Source: Acinetobacter corruptisaponis (GTDB lineage: Bacteria; Pseudomonadota; Gammaproteobacteria; Pseudomonadales; Moraxellaceae). From it: a DNA stretch of 64,000 nucleotides. The translations under genes were made by a program, and so were the position numbers. Shown piece by piece: positions 14,663 through 22,972 of the stretch (its first letter is position 1; the number at the start of each line of letters is the position of its first letter). The notes beneath the pieces were generated by a model. The model saw only the letters and a list, made by a program, of their open reading frames with translations. It was not told the origin of the DNA and searched no databases. Where the stretch lies: contig NZ_CP125669.1 of the NCBI RefSeq assembly GCF_030053775.1, positions 1,979,962 through 2,043,961 of the forward strand. Direction: 5' to 3'.

Positions 14663-14674
14663 GGAACGGTGTGC

Positions 14675-14702
14675 AGTTTAGCAAAACTCACACATGATGC
14701 AA
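14675..14702 (-). promoter_or_regulatory. Candidate promoter of the tRNA-tuf operon
   Basis: On the minus strand TTGCAT and TAAACT are 16 bp apart, followed by a GC-rich discriminator (GCACACC) of the kind found at stringently controlled stable-RNA promoters. It would start the tRNA cluster about 30 nt upstream of tRNA-Thr(TGT). Confidence 0.45.
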
Positions 14703-14724
14703 GCAGTTTTTTTAGAAAAACTGC
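14703..14724 (-). terminator. Possible trpE terminator
   Basis: GCAGTTTTT and AAAAACTGC form a 9-bp stem with a 4-nt loop, immediately after the trpE stop. The stem is AT-rich and no T-run follows, so termination is probably inefficient. Confidence 0.4.
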
Positions 14725-14731
14725 GAAAAAC

Positions 14732-16225
14732 TCATAAAATCAATCCGTTTGACGATAATTCAACCGCTTTGATCACTGCGCGAGCTTTTATCTGGGTTTC
14801 ATTCCACTCAGACTCAGGATTTGAGTCCGCCACCAGTCCCGCTCCCGCCTGTACATAGACCTTTTGATCGCGGATGACACAGGTACGGATTGCAATCGAC
14901 ATATCCATCTCCCCATGCCAGCCCAGATAACCGACTGCCCCACCAAATACGCCACGCTTTACAGGCTCAACTTCATCAATGATCTCCATTGCACGGATTT
15001 TTGGTGCGCCTGAAAGCGTGCCCGCAGGGAAAGTTGCCTTAAAGACATCCAACGCATCCACATCATCACGCACCTCTCCCTGCACATTGGAAACAATATG
15101 CATGACGTGCGAATAGCGTTCGATCACCATTTGATCAGTCACCTGCACCTTGCCAATCTTGGAGACACGCCCCACATCATTACGCCCAAGATCAATCAGC
15201 ATTAAATGCTCAGCAATCTCTTTTTCATCTGCCAGCAAGTCCTGCTCCAACGCTAGGTCTTCCTCCTTGGTCTTGCCCCTTGGTCGTGTACCCGCCAAAG
15301 GCCGTACAGTTGCAATGCCATTTTCCAGACGGGATAAAATCTCTGGCGAAGAACCCACAATATGAAAAGGTTTCTGGTCTGTCAGGGTTTGCCCTTGCAC
15401 CAAAAACAGGTAGGGTGATGGATTGAGATGACGCAATGCACGATAAACCTGCAAGGCTTCACCATCAAAATCAGACACCATCCGCTGTCCAGGCACCACC
15501 TGCATCACATCACCAGCGCGGATATATTCCTTGACCTTTTCAATAGTCTCAAGAAACCTCGCCTTACCTGTGATGGATTCAAAATGCGGTGGTGTATGTG
15601 GCTTGGCCTGTAGACTGACAGGGACTGCAAGCAGTTGCTCCAGCTGGTCCAGCTTAGTCTGTGCCTGCATATAGGCATCTGCCTGGTTTGCATCGGCATG
15701 ATGAATCAGGAACAGCGTATCTTTCAGGTTGTCAAACACAATCACGGTTTGGGACAGCATCAACCACAAGTCAGGCAAGGTGACAGGGTCAGCGGCTGGA
15801 ACATTTTTTAATTTTGGTTCGATATAACGAACAGCGTCATAGCCCAAATATCCAACCAGTCCACCTGTAAAGCTAGGTAGATCAGGCAATTCTTTTTGGG
15901 TGGGAACCTTAAACTGGCTTTGGAAGTCGCGAATATACTGGAATGGATCGTTACAGTCTTGCTGGGATACGGAACCATCCGCCTGCTGAACCGTAAGGAT
16001 GCCCGCATTGCATGAAAAGACAGTTGACTCGCCCAAGCCGATCATGGAATAACGCGCCCAGTTCTCCCCGCCTTCCACTGATTCAAATAAGTAGGCCTGC
16101 TTTTGCTCTTTAAAGCGTGCAAAAACTGAGAGTGGTGTTTCTGTATCTGCCAGTCGCTGACGGTATACGGGAATGGTGTTATAGCCAGCGGCCTTGAGTT
16201 GCTCAAATTGTACGAGGGTGGTCAT
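14732..16225 (-). CDS. trpE: Anthranilate synthase component I
   Basis: Converts chorismate plus glutamine-derived ammonia to anthranilate, the first step of tryptophan synthesis; needs the TrpG amidotransferase, not in this window. 497 aa, full length. The N-terminal regulatory half is followed by the chorismate-binding domain, with GTRPRGKT, DLGRNDVGRV and the C-terminal VYVQAGAGLVADS landmarks. It lies 81 bp after gph, the gph-trpE order of pseudomonads. A short ORF in that gap is listed separately. Confidence 0.96.
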   Translation of the reverse strand: MTTLVQFEQLKAAGYNTIPVYRQRLADTETPLSVFARFKEQKQAYLFESVEGGENWARYSMIGLGESTVFSCNAGILTVQQADGSVSQQDCNDPFQYIRDFQSQFKVPTQKELPDLPSFTGGLVGYLGYDAVRYIEPKLKNVPAADPVTLPDLWLMLSQTVIVFDNLKDTLFLIHHADANQADAYMQAQTKLDQLEQLLAVPVSLQAKPHTPPHFESITGKARFLETIEKVKEYIRAGDVMQVVPGQRMVSDFDGEALQVYRALRHLNPSPYLFLVQGQTLTDQKPFHIVGSSPEILSRLENGIATVRPLAGTRPRGKTKEEDLALEQDLLADEKEIAEHLMLIDLGRNDVGRVSKIGKVQVTDQMVIERYSHVMHIVSNVQGEVRDDVDALDVFKATFPAGTLSGAPKIRAMEIIDEVEPVKRGVFGGAVGYLGWHGEMDMSIAIRTCVIRDQKVYVQAGAGLVADSNPESEWNETQIKARAVIKAVELSSNGLIL

Positions 16226-16274
16226 GAATTTTCTCTATAGTTTCGATTTTTGTGCGTTTTCGTTTAATGCTGCT

Positions 16275-16310
16275 TCAAGCCCGCCATCGAAAAACCATAA
16301 CAGCTTTCAT
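16275..16310 (-). CDS. Possible 11-codon leader peptide between gph and trpE
   Basis: ATG overlaps the gph stop as ATGA and has an AGGAGAAAGG ribosome site. It encodes MKAVMVFRWRA, with a single Trp, then stops 49 bp before trpE. A TTTCGAT/ATCGAAA inverted repeat spans its end and the gap. Classical trp leaders carry tandem Trp codons, and no terminator follows, so an attenuation role is weakly supported. Confidence 0.25.
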   Translation of the reverse strand: MKAVMVFRWRA

Positions 16311-16999
16311 GCCTTTCTCCTCACCATATCTTCCTCAACCAACTCTTCCAGACTGTCCACCACCTGTTGTGGCTGGCAGTCATGGATATTTTCTCCATGA
16401 TTATAGCCATAGCTGACCACAATACAATCTATACCTGCACGTCTTGCAGCCTCTACATCATTACTTGAGTCCCCAATCATCAGGGTTTCCGCCGCGGATA
16501 CCTGACACAGCTGCATACAATGCAGTAATGGCAATGGATGGGGTTTGCGCTCAGGCAAGGTATCACCGCCAATGACCATGTTGAAATAGTGAGAAAGTGA
16601 CAGAATATCCAGAATACCTCGCGCCAAATGTTCAGGCTTATTGGTCACACATGCCATCGCAATGTTATGGCTCTGGCAATAATCCAGAAAAGGCAAGATA
16701 CCCGCGTAGACCTGAGTATTGACACACAACTCCTGAGCATAAATGTCCACAAACGTATCCAGCAATTGCTTTTGCCGCTCAGCATTCACCTGCCCAAATA
16801 TATGTTCAAGTACGGTCTCACATAGTTTTGCCGCGCCCTTACCCACCCATGCGCGCACCTGCTCTTCCGTCACCAAAGGAAATTGCAGTTTTTCCAGACT
16901 CAGGTTCATGGCACGATATAAATCGGCAGCGGAATCAACCAATGTTCCATCCAAATCAAATAAAATGAGACTACGGCTTTGTAACTGTGCAACTGACAT
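16307..16999 (-). CDS. gph: Phosphoglycolate phosphatase (HAD family)
   Basis: Hydrolyses 2-phosphoglycolate to glycolate, salvaging a by-product of DNA 3'-end repair. 230 aa from the start at 16999. The HAD motif I LFDLDGTLVDS has the nucleophile Asp15 and Asp17; motif II/III (TNKPEH) and motif IV (MIGDSSNDVEAA) follow. A start further upstream at 17047 would lie inside the preceding terminator and is rejected. Neighbouring trpE matches the pseudomonad gph-trpE pair. Confidence 0.9.
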   Translation of the reverse strand: MSVAQLQSRSLILFDLDGTLVDSAADLYRAMNLSLEKLQFPLVTEEQVRAWVGKGAAKLCETVLEHIFGQVNAERQKQLLDTFVDIYAQELCVNTQVYAGILPFLDYCQSHNIAMACVTNKPEHLARGILDILSLSHYFNMVIGGDTLPERKPHPLPLLHCMQLCQVSAAETLMIGDSSNDVEAARRAGIDCIVVSYGYNHGENIHDCQPQQVVDSLEELVEEDMVRRKA

Positions 17000-17014
17000 T
17001 GAATTTACCCAGAA

Positions 17015-17043
17015 ATAAAAAGGCATGCTTTCTAGCATGCCTT
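17015..17043 (-). terminator. Terminator after the FHA-domain gene
   Basis: AAGGCATGC and GCATGCCTT form a 9-bp stem with a 6-nt loop, followed on the minus strand by TTTATTT. It separates the FHA gene from gph. Confidence 0.8.
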
Positions 17044-17065
17044 TCATTGTAGAAGCTTAGACTGA

Positions 17066-17683
17066 TTATTTAAAGAACAGCCAGGCAATCACCGCCAAAA
17101 TCACTAAAATAATAATTGAAATCAGGCCAACCGAAGCATTTTTCTGCTGCTCCTTTTCCTGAGCCACACGGGAGACTGGCTCCTCCATAGGCACAGGCTT
17201 TGGTTCAGCAACCGCCTCAACTTGTACATTTTCTGGTATTGGTGCAGGTTTTGGGATGGAAACCTGTTGTGGCATACCATCACGCGTAATACCTGTTTCA
17301 GCGGCACGCTCGGCAATGCTTGGCATTCCCTGATCATGCGGCGCTACTGTTACAGGTTCAACCTCAATTTCAGGTAATTCATTGTTCTGGCTGGCTGGTA
17401 CAAGCACTGAAAATACAAAACTTGCAAATTGCAGCATATCCCCATCGTGCAGCTCTGTTTCCTGCTCAATTCTCAGGTCGTTGATAAACGTGCCATTTGA
17501 TGAATTGAGATCCTGCACCCAAAGTTGCTGGTCTTTAAGCAATAAAGCGGCATGACGGCGTGAAACATCAGCGGACTGCAACAAAATATCAGCGTCCTGA
17601 TGCCGCCCCACCAGCATGTCTCGCTCAACGTTAATTTCCTGCCCCGTAAATTCACCTGTAATGGCTTGCAGTTTCCAAGTCAT
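17066..17683 (-). CDS. FHA-domain protein with C-terminal membrane anchor
   Basis: 205 aa. Residues about 23-95 form a forkhead-associated domain with the phosphothreonine-binding signature: GR at 26-27, SRRH at 41-44 and NSSNGTFIND at 60-69. A Pro/Glu-rich linker follows, and a single membrane helix (about 186-204) ends the protein with the FHA domain on the cytoplasmic side. No kinase or phosphatase partner is in the window. It starts 64 bp after gspD on the same strand, so a link with type II secretion is possible but unproven. Confidence 0.85.
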   Translation of the reverse strand: MTWKLQAITGEFTGQEINVERDMLVGRHQDADILLQSADVSRRHAALLLKDQQLWVQDLNSSNGTFINDLRIEQETELHDGDMLQFASFVFSVLVPASQNNELPEIEVEPVTVAPHDQGMPSIAERAAETGITRDGMPQQVSIPKPAPIPENVQVEAVAEPKPVPMEEPVSRVAQEKEQQKNASVGLISIIILVILAVIAWLFFK

Positions 17684-17747
17684 AGATGCCTATCCTTATC
17701 ATATTTTCTTGCAATAATAACATTTTGACACAAGCGCTTCTGTGCAT

Positions 17748-20006
17748 CTACTGTGAATACGCAGGGCGGATGGTTGTTGTTGTCACCGTATTTTTGCTTC
17801 GTTCAGTCGCCTTGGCAGGAAGCTGTATGCTTTGCTTCTGTACAGGTGGTGCATCAATTGCAACAGGTGTTGTCACCACAACTGTCTTGCTTTGCGTTGC
17901 TGTCGGAACTTTTTGATAGGGTGAGTTATTCAGCGTAGGTTGTTGCTGGTAAATATCCCCAACATTTTCTGGCAGTTTTGCAAAGTTGCCATTGTTGTCC
18001 ATTGCAAGCTGTAGGCTGTAAAGCTGGTTATAGCGTTGCTGCGATAAACGGCGTACATCATCGGCATCGCCTACAATGGTTGGATGGATAAAGACCAGTA
18101 GGTTACGCTTTTCGTTGCTTCTACTGTCAGCTCGGAATAAACGCCCCAGATAAGGAATATCACTCAGCCCAGGAACACCTTGACGTGACAATGCAGTATT
18201 GTCCGCAATCAAACCACCCAGCACCACAGTTTGACCATGCTCAGCAAGCACAGCCGTTTTAATGGCACGTTTATTGGTGACAAGGTCGGTTGCCTGGCCC
18301 TTGTTGTTCTGAACATCCGAAACTTCCTGTTCAACCTCAAGGCGAACTGTACCGTTTTCGCCAATATGCGGAACCACTTTTAAGGTGACACCAACGTCCT
18401 TGCGCTCAACAGTGGTATAAGGGTTAACCGTACCCGACGTTCCTGTCGATACCGAACCTGTCACAAACGGAACGTTCTGACCCACAACAATATAGGCTTC
18501 TTCATTGTCCATCGTCACAATCGAAGGGGTAGACAAGAAATTAGATTTGGTATTGGTTTTCAAGGCTTGTATCAACGCACCATAAGCTTTGCGTGAATTC
18601 TCAAAATTACCTACCCCGAATGTGGCACCATTGCCTTTACTCGCATCTCCAGCAATGGCTGCGGCTGCGCCACTTGCCCCAGCACTGGCATAACCTGCGG
18701 CAATTGATGCCAAACTTGCCCCGACATTACTAAAGCTCATAAGGCCAACGCCACTGCTTAAATCGCCCAATGCCCATTGAATCCCCAATTGATCTGCATC
18801 ATTTCCTGATACCTCAATAATTGCGGCCTCAATCAATACTTGCTGACGACGAATATCCAGTTGTTGAATTGCCGCTTCAATTTCACGCATCAGTTGTGGG
18901 TCAGCTTTTACCACCAAGGCATTTTGAGTACCATCGGCAATAATACTGACACCATTGCCATTAAAACTGGTGATGCCAGCATTGTTCTGACTGTTATTAA
19001 AACCACTGTTCAGGTTAATGGATGAATTGACACCTGAGGAGGAATTACCAGTCTGACCTTGACTATTGGAAGTCAGGCTATTAATCGAACTGGATTTATT
19101 CGCATTATTTGAGGTGGATGATGAGGAAACCGACTGCCCCGTCACCAATCCTTGCAGAATTTCAGCCAGATTTTTGGCACTGGCGTATTTTAAGCGGAAT
19201 ACCTTTAAACCACCCAAACGGTTTGCTGATGGCACATCCAGCATTTCAATGGTATGGCGCAAACGTTTGCGTGAATCAGGATCACCCTTGATCAGGATTC
19301 GGTTGGTGCGATTATCAGCAATGATACGTACACGCGAACCAATAAAGTCCTTGGATGTTCCAGTGGCACTCATGGTTTCCAGCAAACCGATAATTTCTTC
19401 AGCCTGACTCGATTGCAGTGTAATGGCTTCAATATCATTCTGGCCTGTACCATCCAGATTGCGAATAATGCTTTCCAGTTGGTAAATATTGGTCGCGCGG
19501 TCTGAAACAATTAATGCATTGGTGCCAGCAACCGCCGCCAAATGTGCAAACTGTGGCATCAGTGGACGTAATGCAGGAATCAGGTCATTCGGATTGGTAT
19601 TTTCCAGCCAGATGACACGGGTGACAATCTGGTCGCCACCTGCACGGTTACGTGCATCATAAGGAATACCCGAGTTTTTCGCATTACTGTCGGGAACGAG
19701 TTTTACCGTATTTCCAGAGGGTAACGCCACCACGCCATTGACATTCAGCACACCCAAAAACAGGTCATACACCTCATCTTTATTGAGCGCCTTGTTGGAG
19801 ATAACCGTCACATTGCCACGCACACGTGGATCAACTGCAAAATTCTTGCCTGTAATGTCAGCAACTTCATTGATAAATGCGGTTAAGTCCGCATCACGTA
19901 GGTTGATCTTCCATGTTTGTGCTTGCACCTGGGTACTGATGGCCGCAACCAGCGGTGCGGCGGCAAGTAGTGCCCAAAGTGGACGTTGATGATTCAAGAA
20001 AGCCAT
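17748..20006 (-). CDS. gspD: Type II secretion system secretin GspD
   Basis: Outer-membrane secretin pore of the T2SS, 752 aa from the ATG at 20006 (MAFLNHQRPL). A signal peptide ending QVQA is followed by N0 and three N-type domains (DPRVRGNVTV; IIRNLDGTGQ) and the C-terminal secretin domain with VPFVTGS and GVPGLSDIPYLG. A Ser/Asn/Gly-rich insertion (about residues 300-345) interrupts the N3 region. It follows gspC in the gspN-C-D order used by Acinetobacter; other gsp genes are outside the window. Confidence 0.95.
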   Translation of the reverse strand: MAFLNHQRPLWALLAAAPLVAAISTQVQAQTWKINLRDADLTAFINEVADITGKNFAVDPRVRGNVTVISNKALNKDEVYDLFLGVLNVNGVVALPSGNTVKLVPDSNAKNSGIPYDARNRAGGDQIVTRVIWLENTNPNDLIPALRPLMPQFAHLAAVAGTNALIVSDRATNIYQLESIIRNLDGTGQNDIEAITLQSSQAEEIIGLLETMSATGTSKDFIGSRVRIIADNRTNRILIKGDPDSRKRLRHTIEMLDVPSANRLGGLKVFRLKYASAKNLAEILQGLVTGQSVSSSSTSNNANKSSSINSLTSNSQGQTGNSSSGVNSSINLNSGFNNSQNNAGITSFNGNGVSIIADGTQNALVVKADPQLMREIEAAIQQLDIRRQQVLIEAAIIEVSGNDADQLGIQWALGDLSSGVGLMSFSNVGASLASIAAGYASAGASGAAAAIAGDASKGNGATFGVGNFENSRKAYGALIQALKTNTKSNFLSTPSIVTMDNEEAYIVVGQNVPFVTGSVSTGTSGTVNPYTTVERKDVGVTLKVVPHIGENGTVRLEVEQEVSDVQNNKGQATDLVTNKRAIKTAVLAEHGQTVVLGGLIADNTALSRQGVPGLSDIPYLGRLFRADSRSNEKRNLLVFIHPTIVGDADDVRRLSQQRYNQLYSLQLAMDNNGNFAKLPENVGDIYQQQPTLNNSPYQKVPTATQSKTVVVTTPVAIDAPPVQKQSIQLPAKATERSKNTVTTTTIRPAYSQ

Positions 20007-20046
20007 AACTTGCACTTGTTCCTAACTTGTGGTGACGGTGTTATCA

Positions 20047-20886
20047 CTAAAAACTCTGTTGTATGGTCATCACTTGATCACCACGTTTTATTTCTATTTT
20101 GGCATGCCCCTCACGACGTACTTGCTCTAGTAATTGTACTTCGCTGAGTCCTGGTCCAATGGTCTGACCGTTGACCGATAGGATACGATCACCCGAACGT
20201 AAACCCAAGGTGTTTTTTAAGGCACTGGGAGTCCGATCCGATATTTCATAACCATCCGCTCCGCCAGCAACACCCATATTTTTCAGATATTGCTCACGGT
20301 TGTCCTGCATTTGCTGAATAGCCTGACCTAGAGCAGATTGGGCAGTATTCTGTGCTGGTGGTGTCTGAGGTGGCACACTGTTGCTGTTATTATTCGTTGA
20401 TACTGGTGCAATTGGCTGATAAAGCCCCTTATCCAGTCCCTTGAACTTGACTTCACGAGTTGCACCATTGCCCTGCCTTAAAATGACATGATCCCAATAT
20501 ACTTCCGCCAGTTGATATGAAGTCGAACCAATTGTTTCCCCCACACGATAACGCTCGGCGGTATCATTCAGCTTAATCACCGCGGAAGATAAATAACTTG
20601 GGTAGCCCAGCAGGACACCCTGTAGTTCCAAATTCACATTGTCCTGTGCCGTTGTTGCAGCAGGCTCATTAAACAGGGCAAATGAACTGATGTTTGGCAC
20701 CCTTGCCTGCTGTGAACCCAGCTCAACCCGATCAAACTGCATCGGCTGTGGCGGTGCAACCACCCACCAGAACAATGAGGCCAGCTTCCAGCATAACCAT
20801 AGGATCAGCAATGCCAGAACCAGTGCGCTAAGTTTATCCAGCTTTTGCCAGCGTAGTTGCTGCATTCTCTGCATCAATGCATTCAT
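20047..20886 (-). CDS. gspC: Type II secretion system protein GspC
   Basis: Inner-membrane T2SS component that connects the platform with the secretin. 279 aa: a short cytoplasmic N-terminus, one membrane helix (about 17-42), the HR domain (about 60-150; NLELQGVLLGYPS), a Gln/Asn/Pro-rich linker, and a C-terminal PDZ domain with LRSGDRILSVNGQTI. Its ATG overlaps the gspN stop as TAATG, so translation is coupled. Confidence 0.9.
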   Translation of the reverse strand: MNALMQRMQQLRWQKLDKLSALVLALLILWLCWKLASLFWWVVAPPQPMQFDRVELGSQQARVPNISSFALFNEPAATTAQDNVNLELQGVLLGYPSYLSSAVIKLNDTAERYRVGETIGSTSYQLAEVYWDHVILRQGNGATREVKFKGLDKGLYQPIAPVSTNNNSNSVPPQTPPAQNTAQSALGQAIQQMQDNREQYLKNMGVAGGADGYEISDRTPSALKNTLGLRSGDRILSVNGQTIGPGLSEVQLLEQVRREGHAKIEIKRGDQVMTIQQSF

Positions 20887-21629
20887 TAGAAACCACCCTG
20901 CAACAATGGCTGACGGGAACTGATTACATAGGTGTCCAGCCCAGCCTTGCCTTGATATGATGGAATATTCAACAGCATACGTTGTGTCAACTGTACATCC
21001 AACATGAAACTTGGATCTAAACTGAGATTTGCCATTTTCTGGCTGCGCTGGTCACGTACATCAATCTGTAGTTGCCCGTTTTCATCCTTTAATTCAGCGA
21101 TCAGGGATGGCATGTTCATACGGTCCTGACGCTGGCCAAAGGTATAGCTCAATTCACCGCCACCCCAATGCAACTGGCCTTTTGCCGAACCAAAACCTTT
21201 TTCTTTCTGATAGTTTAACTGTACATCCTTGAGCTGAATCGCATTTTGTGGCCATTGCCAATTTGCAAAATATTTTAGGGTCTCAGGTGAAATTGTTCCC
21301 TGCAAGTCCTTGACCATGATTTTTTGGCCAAAACCATATCCAAACACACCATTGAATTGGGTATTGCCACTATGAATATCGAGATTGGCACCCAAGCGCA
21401 TGAGCAACAGGTCTAAAGGACGTGTTTTCCAGTGTACGGAACCACGCAGCTGGCCTTGCTGCCAATCTGCCTGCCCCTGCCAGATATTGCCGCTGACATT
21501 ATGTAATATTTGATTATCTTTTGAAAATTTCGCAATTAACCATGTTGCTGGAATTTGTAAAATAATAAAAATTAAAAATGCAAATATGGTGAAAACCCAC
21601 CATTTCCATTGTTTGGTTTTTTTCTTCAT
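20886..21629 (-). CDS. gspN: Type II secretion system protein GspN
   Basis: Accessory inner-membrane protein of some T2SSs, 247 aa. One N-terminal membrane helix (about 8-30) is followed by a periplasmic beta-rich domain of the GspN type (ISPETLKYFANWQWP, ISSRQPLLQGGF). The ATG at 21629 is preferred to an upstream in-frame TTG because AAGGA precedes it. It heads the gspN-gspC-gspD unit. Confidence 0.85.
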   Translation of the reverse strand: MKKKTKQWKWWVFTIFAFLIFIILQIPATWLIAKFSKDNQILHNVSGNIWQGQADWQQGQLRGSVHWKTRPLDLLLMRLGANLDIHSGNTQFNGVFGYGFGQKIMVKDLQGTISPETLKYFANWQWPQNAIQLKDVQLNYQKEKGFGSAKGQLHWGGGELSYTFGQRQDRMNMPSLIAELKDENGQLQIDVRDQRSQKMANLSLDPSFMLDVQLTQRMLLNIPSYQGKAGLDTYVISSRQPLLQGGF

Positions 21630-21727
21630 TCCATCCTTACCAACATGCAACAGACCTTCCGTTTCGAGAAACTTGCTCCCCGAATGACATTATGCATACT
21701 TTTTCAACATCGCCAATTCTCTTATAT

Positions 21728-21753
21728 AAAAAAACCAAGCTTTTTCAGCCTGG
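21728..21753 (-). terminator. Terminator after hns
   Basis: CCAAGCT and AGCCTGG form a 7-bp stem with one wobble pair, followed on the minus strand by seven T residues. It lies 56 bp past hns and separates it from gspN. Confidence 0.75.
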
Positions 21754-21808
21754 CTCTTGAATCAGGATAAAGTCATCGTATGACAAAACAATGACTTTTA
21801 AAACTTGA

Positions 21809-22135
21809 TTAGATTAAGAAATCTTCAAGTTTTGCACCTTTTTCTAATTCAGCAACCAACCAGCGTGGTTGTTTACCACGACCTGTCCAGGTTTCTTCAG
21901 CATTATTTTTATTACGGTAACGCGGCTCTACTGCTTTACGCGTTGTTTTTTTACGTTTTTGCTCACCAAGCTCCAATAGTTCCTCAATACTGAATCCAAC
22001 ACTTTCAGCAATCGCAAGAATCTGGTCATAGGCATCTTCAATGGCCTGGTCTTTTTTACTTGCAATTAAAGCTTCTGCTTCCACCTGCAAACGTTTTAGG
22101 TCTTCAACAGATAAATCACTAATATCGGGTTTCAT
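21809..22135 (-). CDS. hns: H-NS family nucleoid-associated silencer
   Basis: DNA-bridging protein that silences AT-rich genes, 108 aa. The N-terminal coiled-coil oligomerisation region (about 6-60) is followed by a basic linker and the C-terminal DNA-binding loop TWTGRGKQPRWL, whose GRGKQP is the AT-hook-like signature of the family. The ATG at 22135 has GGAG 8 nt upstream; the GTG at 22144 overlaps that site and is rejected. A 380-bp very AT-rich region lies upstream, as expected for an autoregulated H-NS gene. Confidence 0.92.
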   Translation of the reverse strand: MKPDISDLSVEDLKRLQVEAEALIASKKDQAIEDAYDQILAIAESVGFSIEELLELGEQKRKKTTRKAVEPRYRNKNNAEETWTGRGKQPRWLVAELEKGAKLEDFLI

Positions 22136-22144
22136 TCGAACCAC

Positions 22145-22522
22145 TCCAAATCAAAAAAGGGAATATATCACTCAAAAATAAAAACGAATTTAAAAATTCA
22201 ATTCCATATTAATTTATAAGTGATTAAATAATCAATATCAGAATAGTCTACTTAATCGCATATATACAATAAAATCACTTTTTTATTTACAATTAAATAA
22301 AACATACAGGATTCCGATCAATTAAATGAACTTAAACTAAATGAATTGTGACTGAGGTTCGATAGCAATAATATTAAATTTTTCTTAATTTTTACTAAAA
22401 TATTTCTTATTCGATGATCTATAAAAGGGTTCTATTCGCTCAATGCATGATTAGAATTACAAAAGAACCCAATGATATAAATATCTATTTCAGGCACCTA
22501 AAAATAGACATAATTGTCTTTA
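22145..22522. other. AT-rich gene-free region upstream of hns
   Basis: A 378-bp spacer of strongly AT-rich sequence without a credible ORF. It holds the candidate hns promoter and, near its right end, an inverted repeat GGGTTCT (22427-22433) / AGAACCC (22465-22471) with a long loop. Probably an H-NS binding region; no other gene seen. Confidence 0.6.
22213..22241 (-). promoter_or_regulatory. Candidate hns promoter
   Basis: CTGATA (22236-22241) and TATAAA (22213-22218) lie 17 bp apart on the minus strand, placing the transcript start about 70 nt before the hns ATG. Confidence 0.4.
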
Positions 22523-22972
22523 TTAATCAGAGATAAGATTATGTCCTACACTGGCTTCAAGCTGAATAATTTTATCTCTAATCAACTCTGGAATATTCAC
22601 TTTCTGTGAGGTTTGCTTATCTACACACACCAACACAGCTTCACCCGTTGCAACAACATGGTTTTGTGCCTGGCTCCATAAAATATAATGCATACGAAAT
22701 GCACTGTTTCTCAGTTCTTCAATGCGTGCCCCAATATGCAATACATCGGGATAGAATACTGGTCTTAAATATTTACACTGACTGGAAGCCACCACAGTCA
22801 ATATATCATTTTCGAATATATTTAATGCCATTAAATACGCAATTCGCGCACTTTCAATATATCGGTAATACTGCACATTATTGACATGGCCAAAAGCATC
22901 CATATCTCCCCAAGCCACAGTTTGCTCGTGAACAACAGGATAGATAGACAGTTCTTGCATATTTCCACTCAT
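22523..22972 (-). CDS. Acyl-CoA thioesterase, 4-hydroxybenzoyl-CoA thioesterase fold
   Basis: A 149-aa hot-dog fold thioesterase of the YbgC/FadM type. The catalytic-loop signature WGDMDAFGHVNNVQYYRY near residue 21 holds the conserved Asp and the HVNN segment. Substrate is not predictable; a short or aromatic acyl-CoA is usual. Its ATG overlaps the hemY stop as ATGA, so it is the last cistron of the hem operon. A second ATG four codons in (22960) is an alternative start. Confidence 0.85.
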   Translation of the reverse strand: MSGNMQELSIYPVVHEQTVAWGDMDAFGHVNNVQYYRYIESARIAYLMALNIFENDILTVVASSQCKYLRPVFYPDVLHIGARIEELRNSAFRMHYILWSQAQNHVVATGEAVLVCVDKQTSQKVNIPELIRDKIIQLEASVGHNLISD

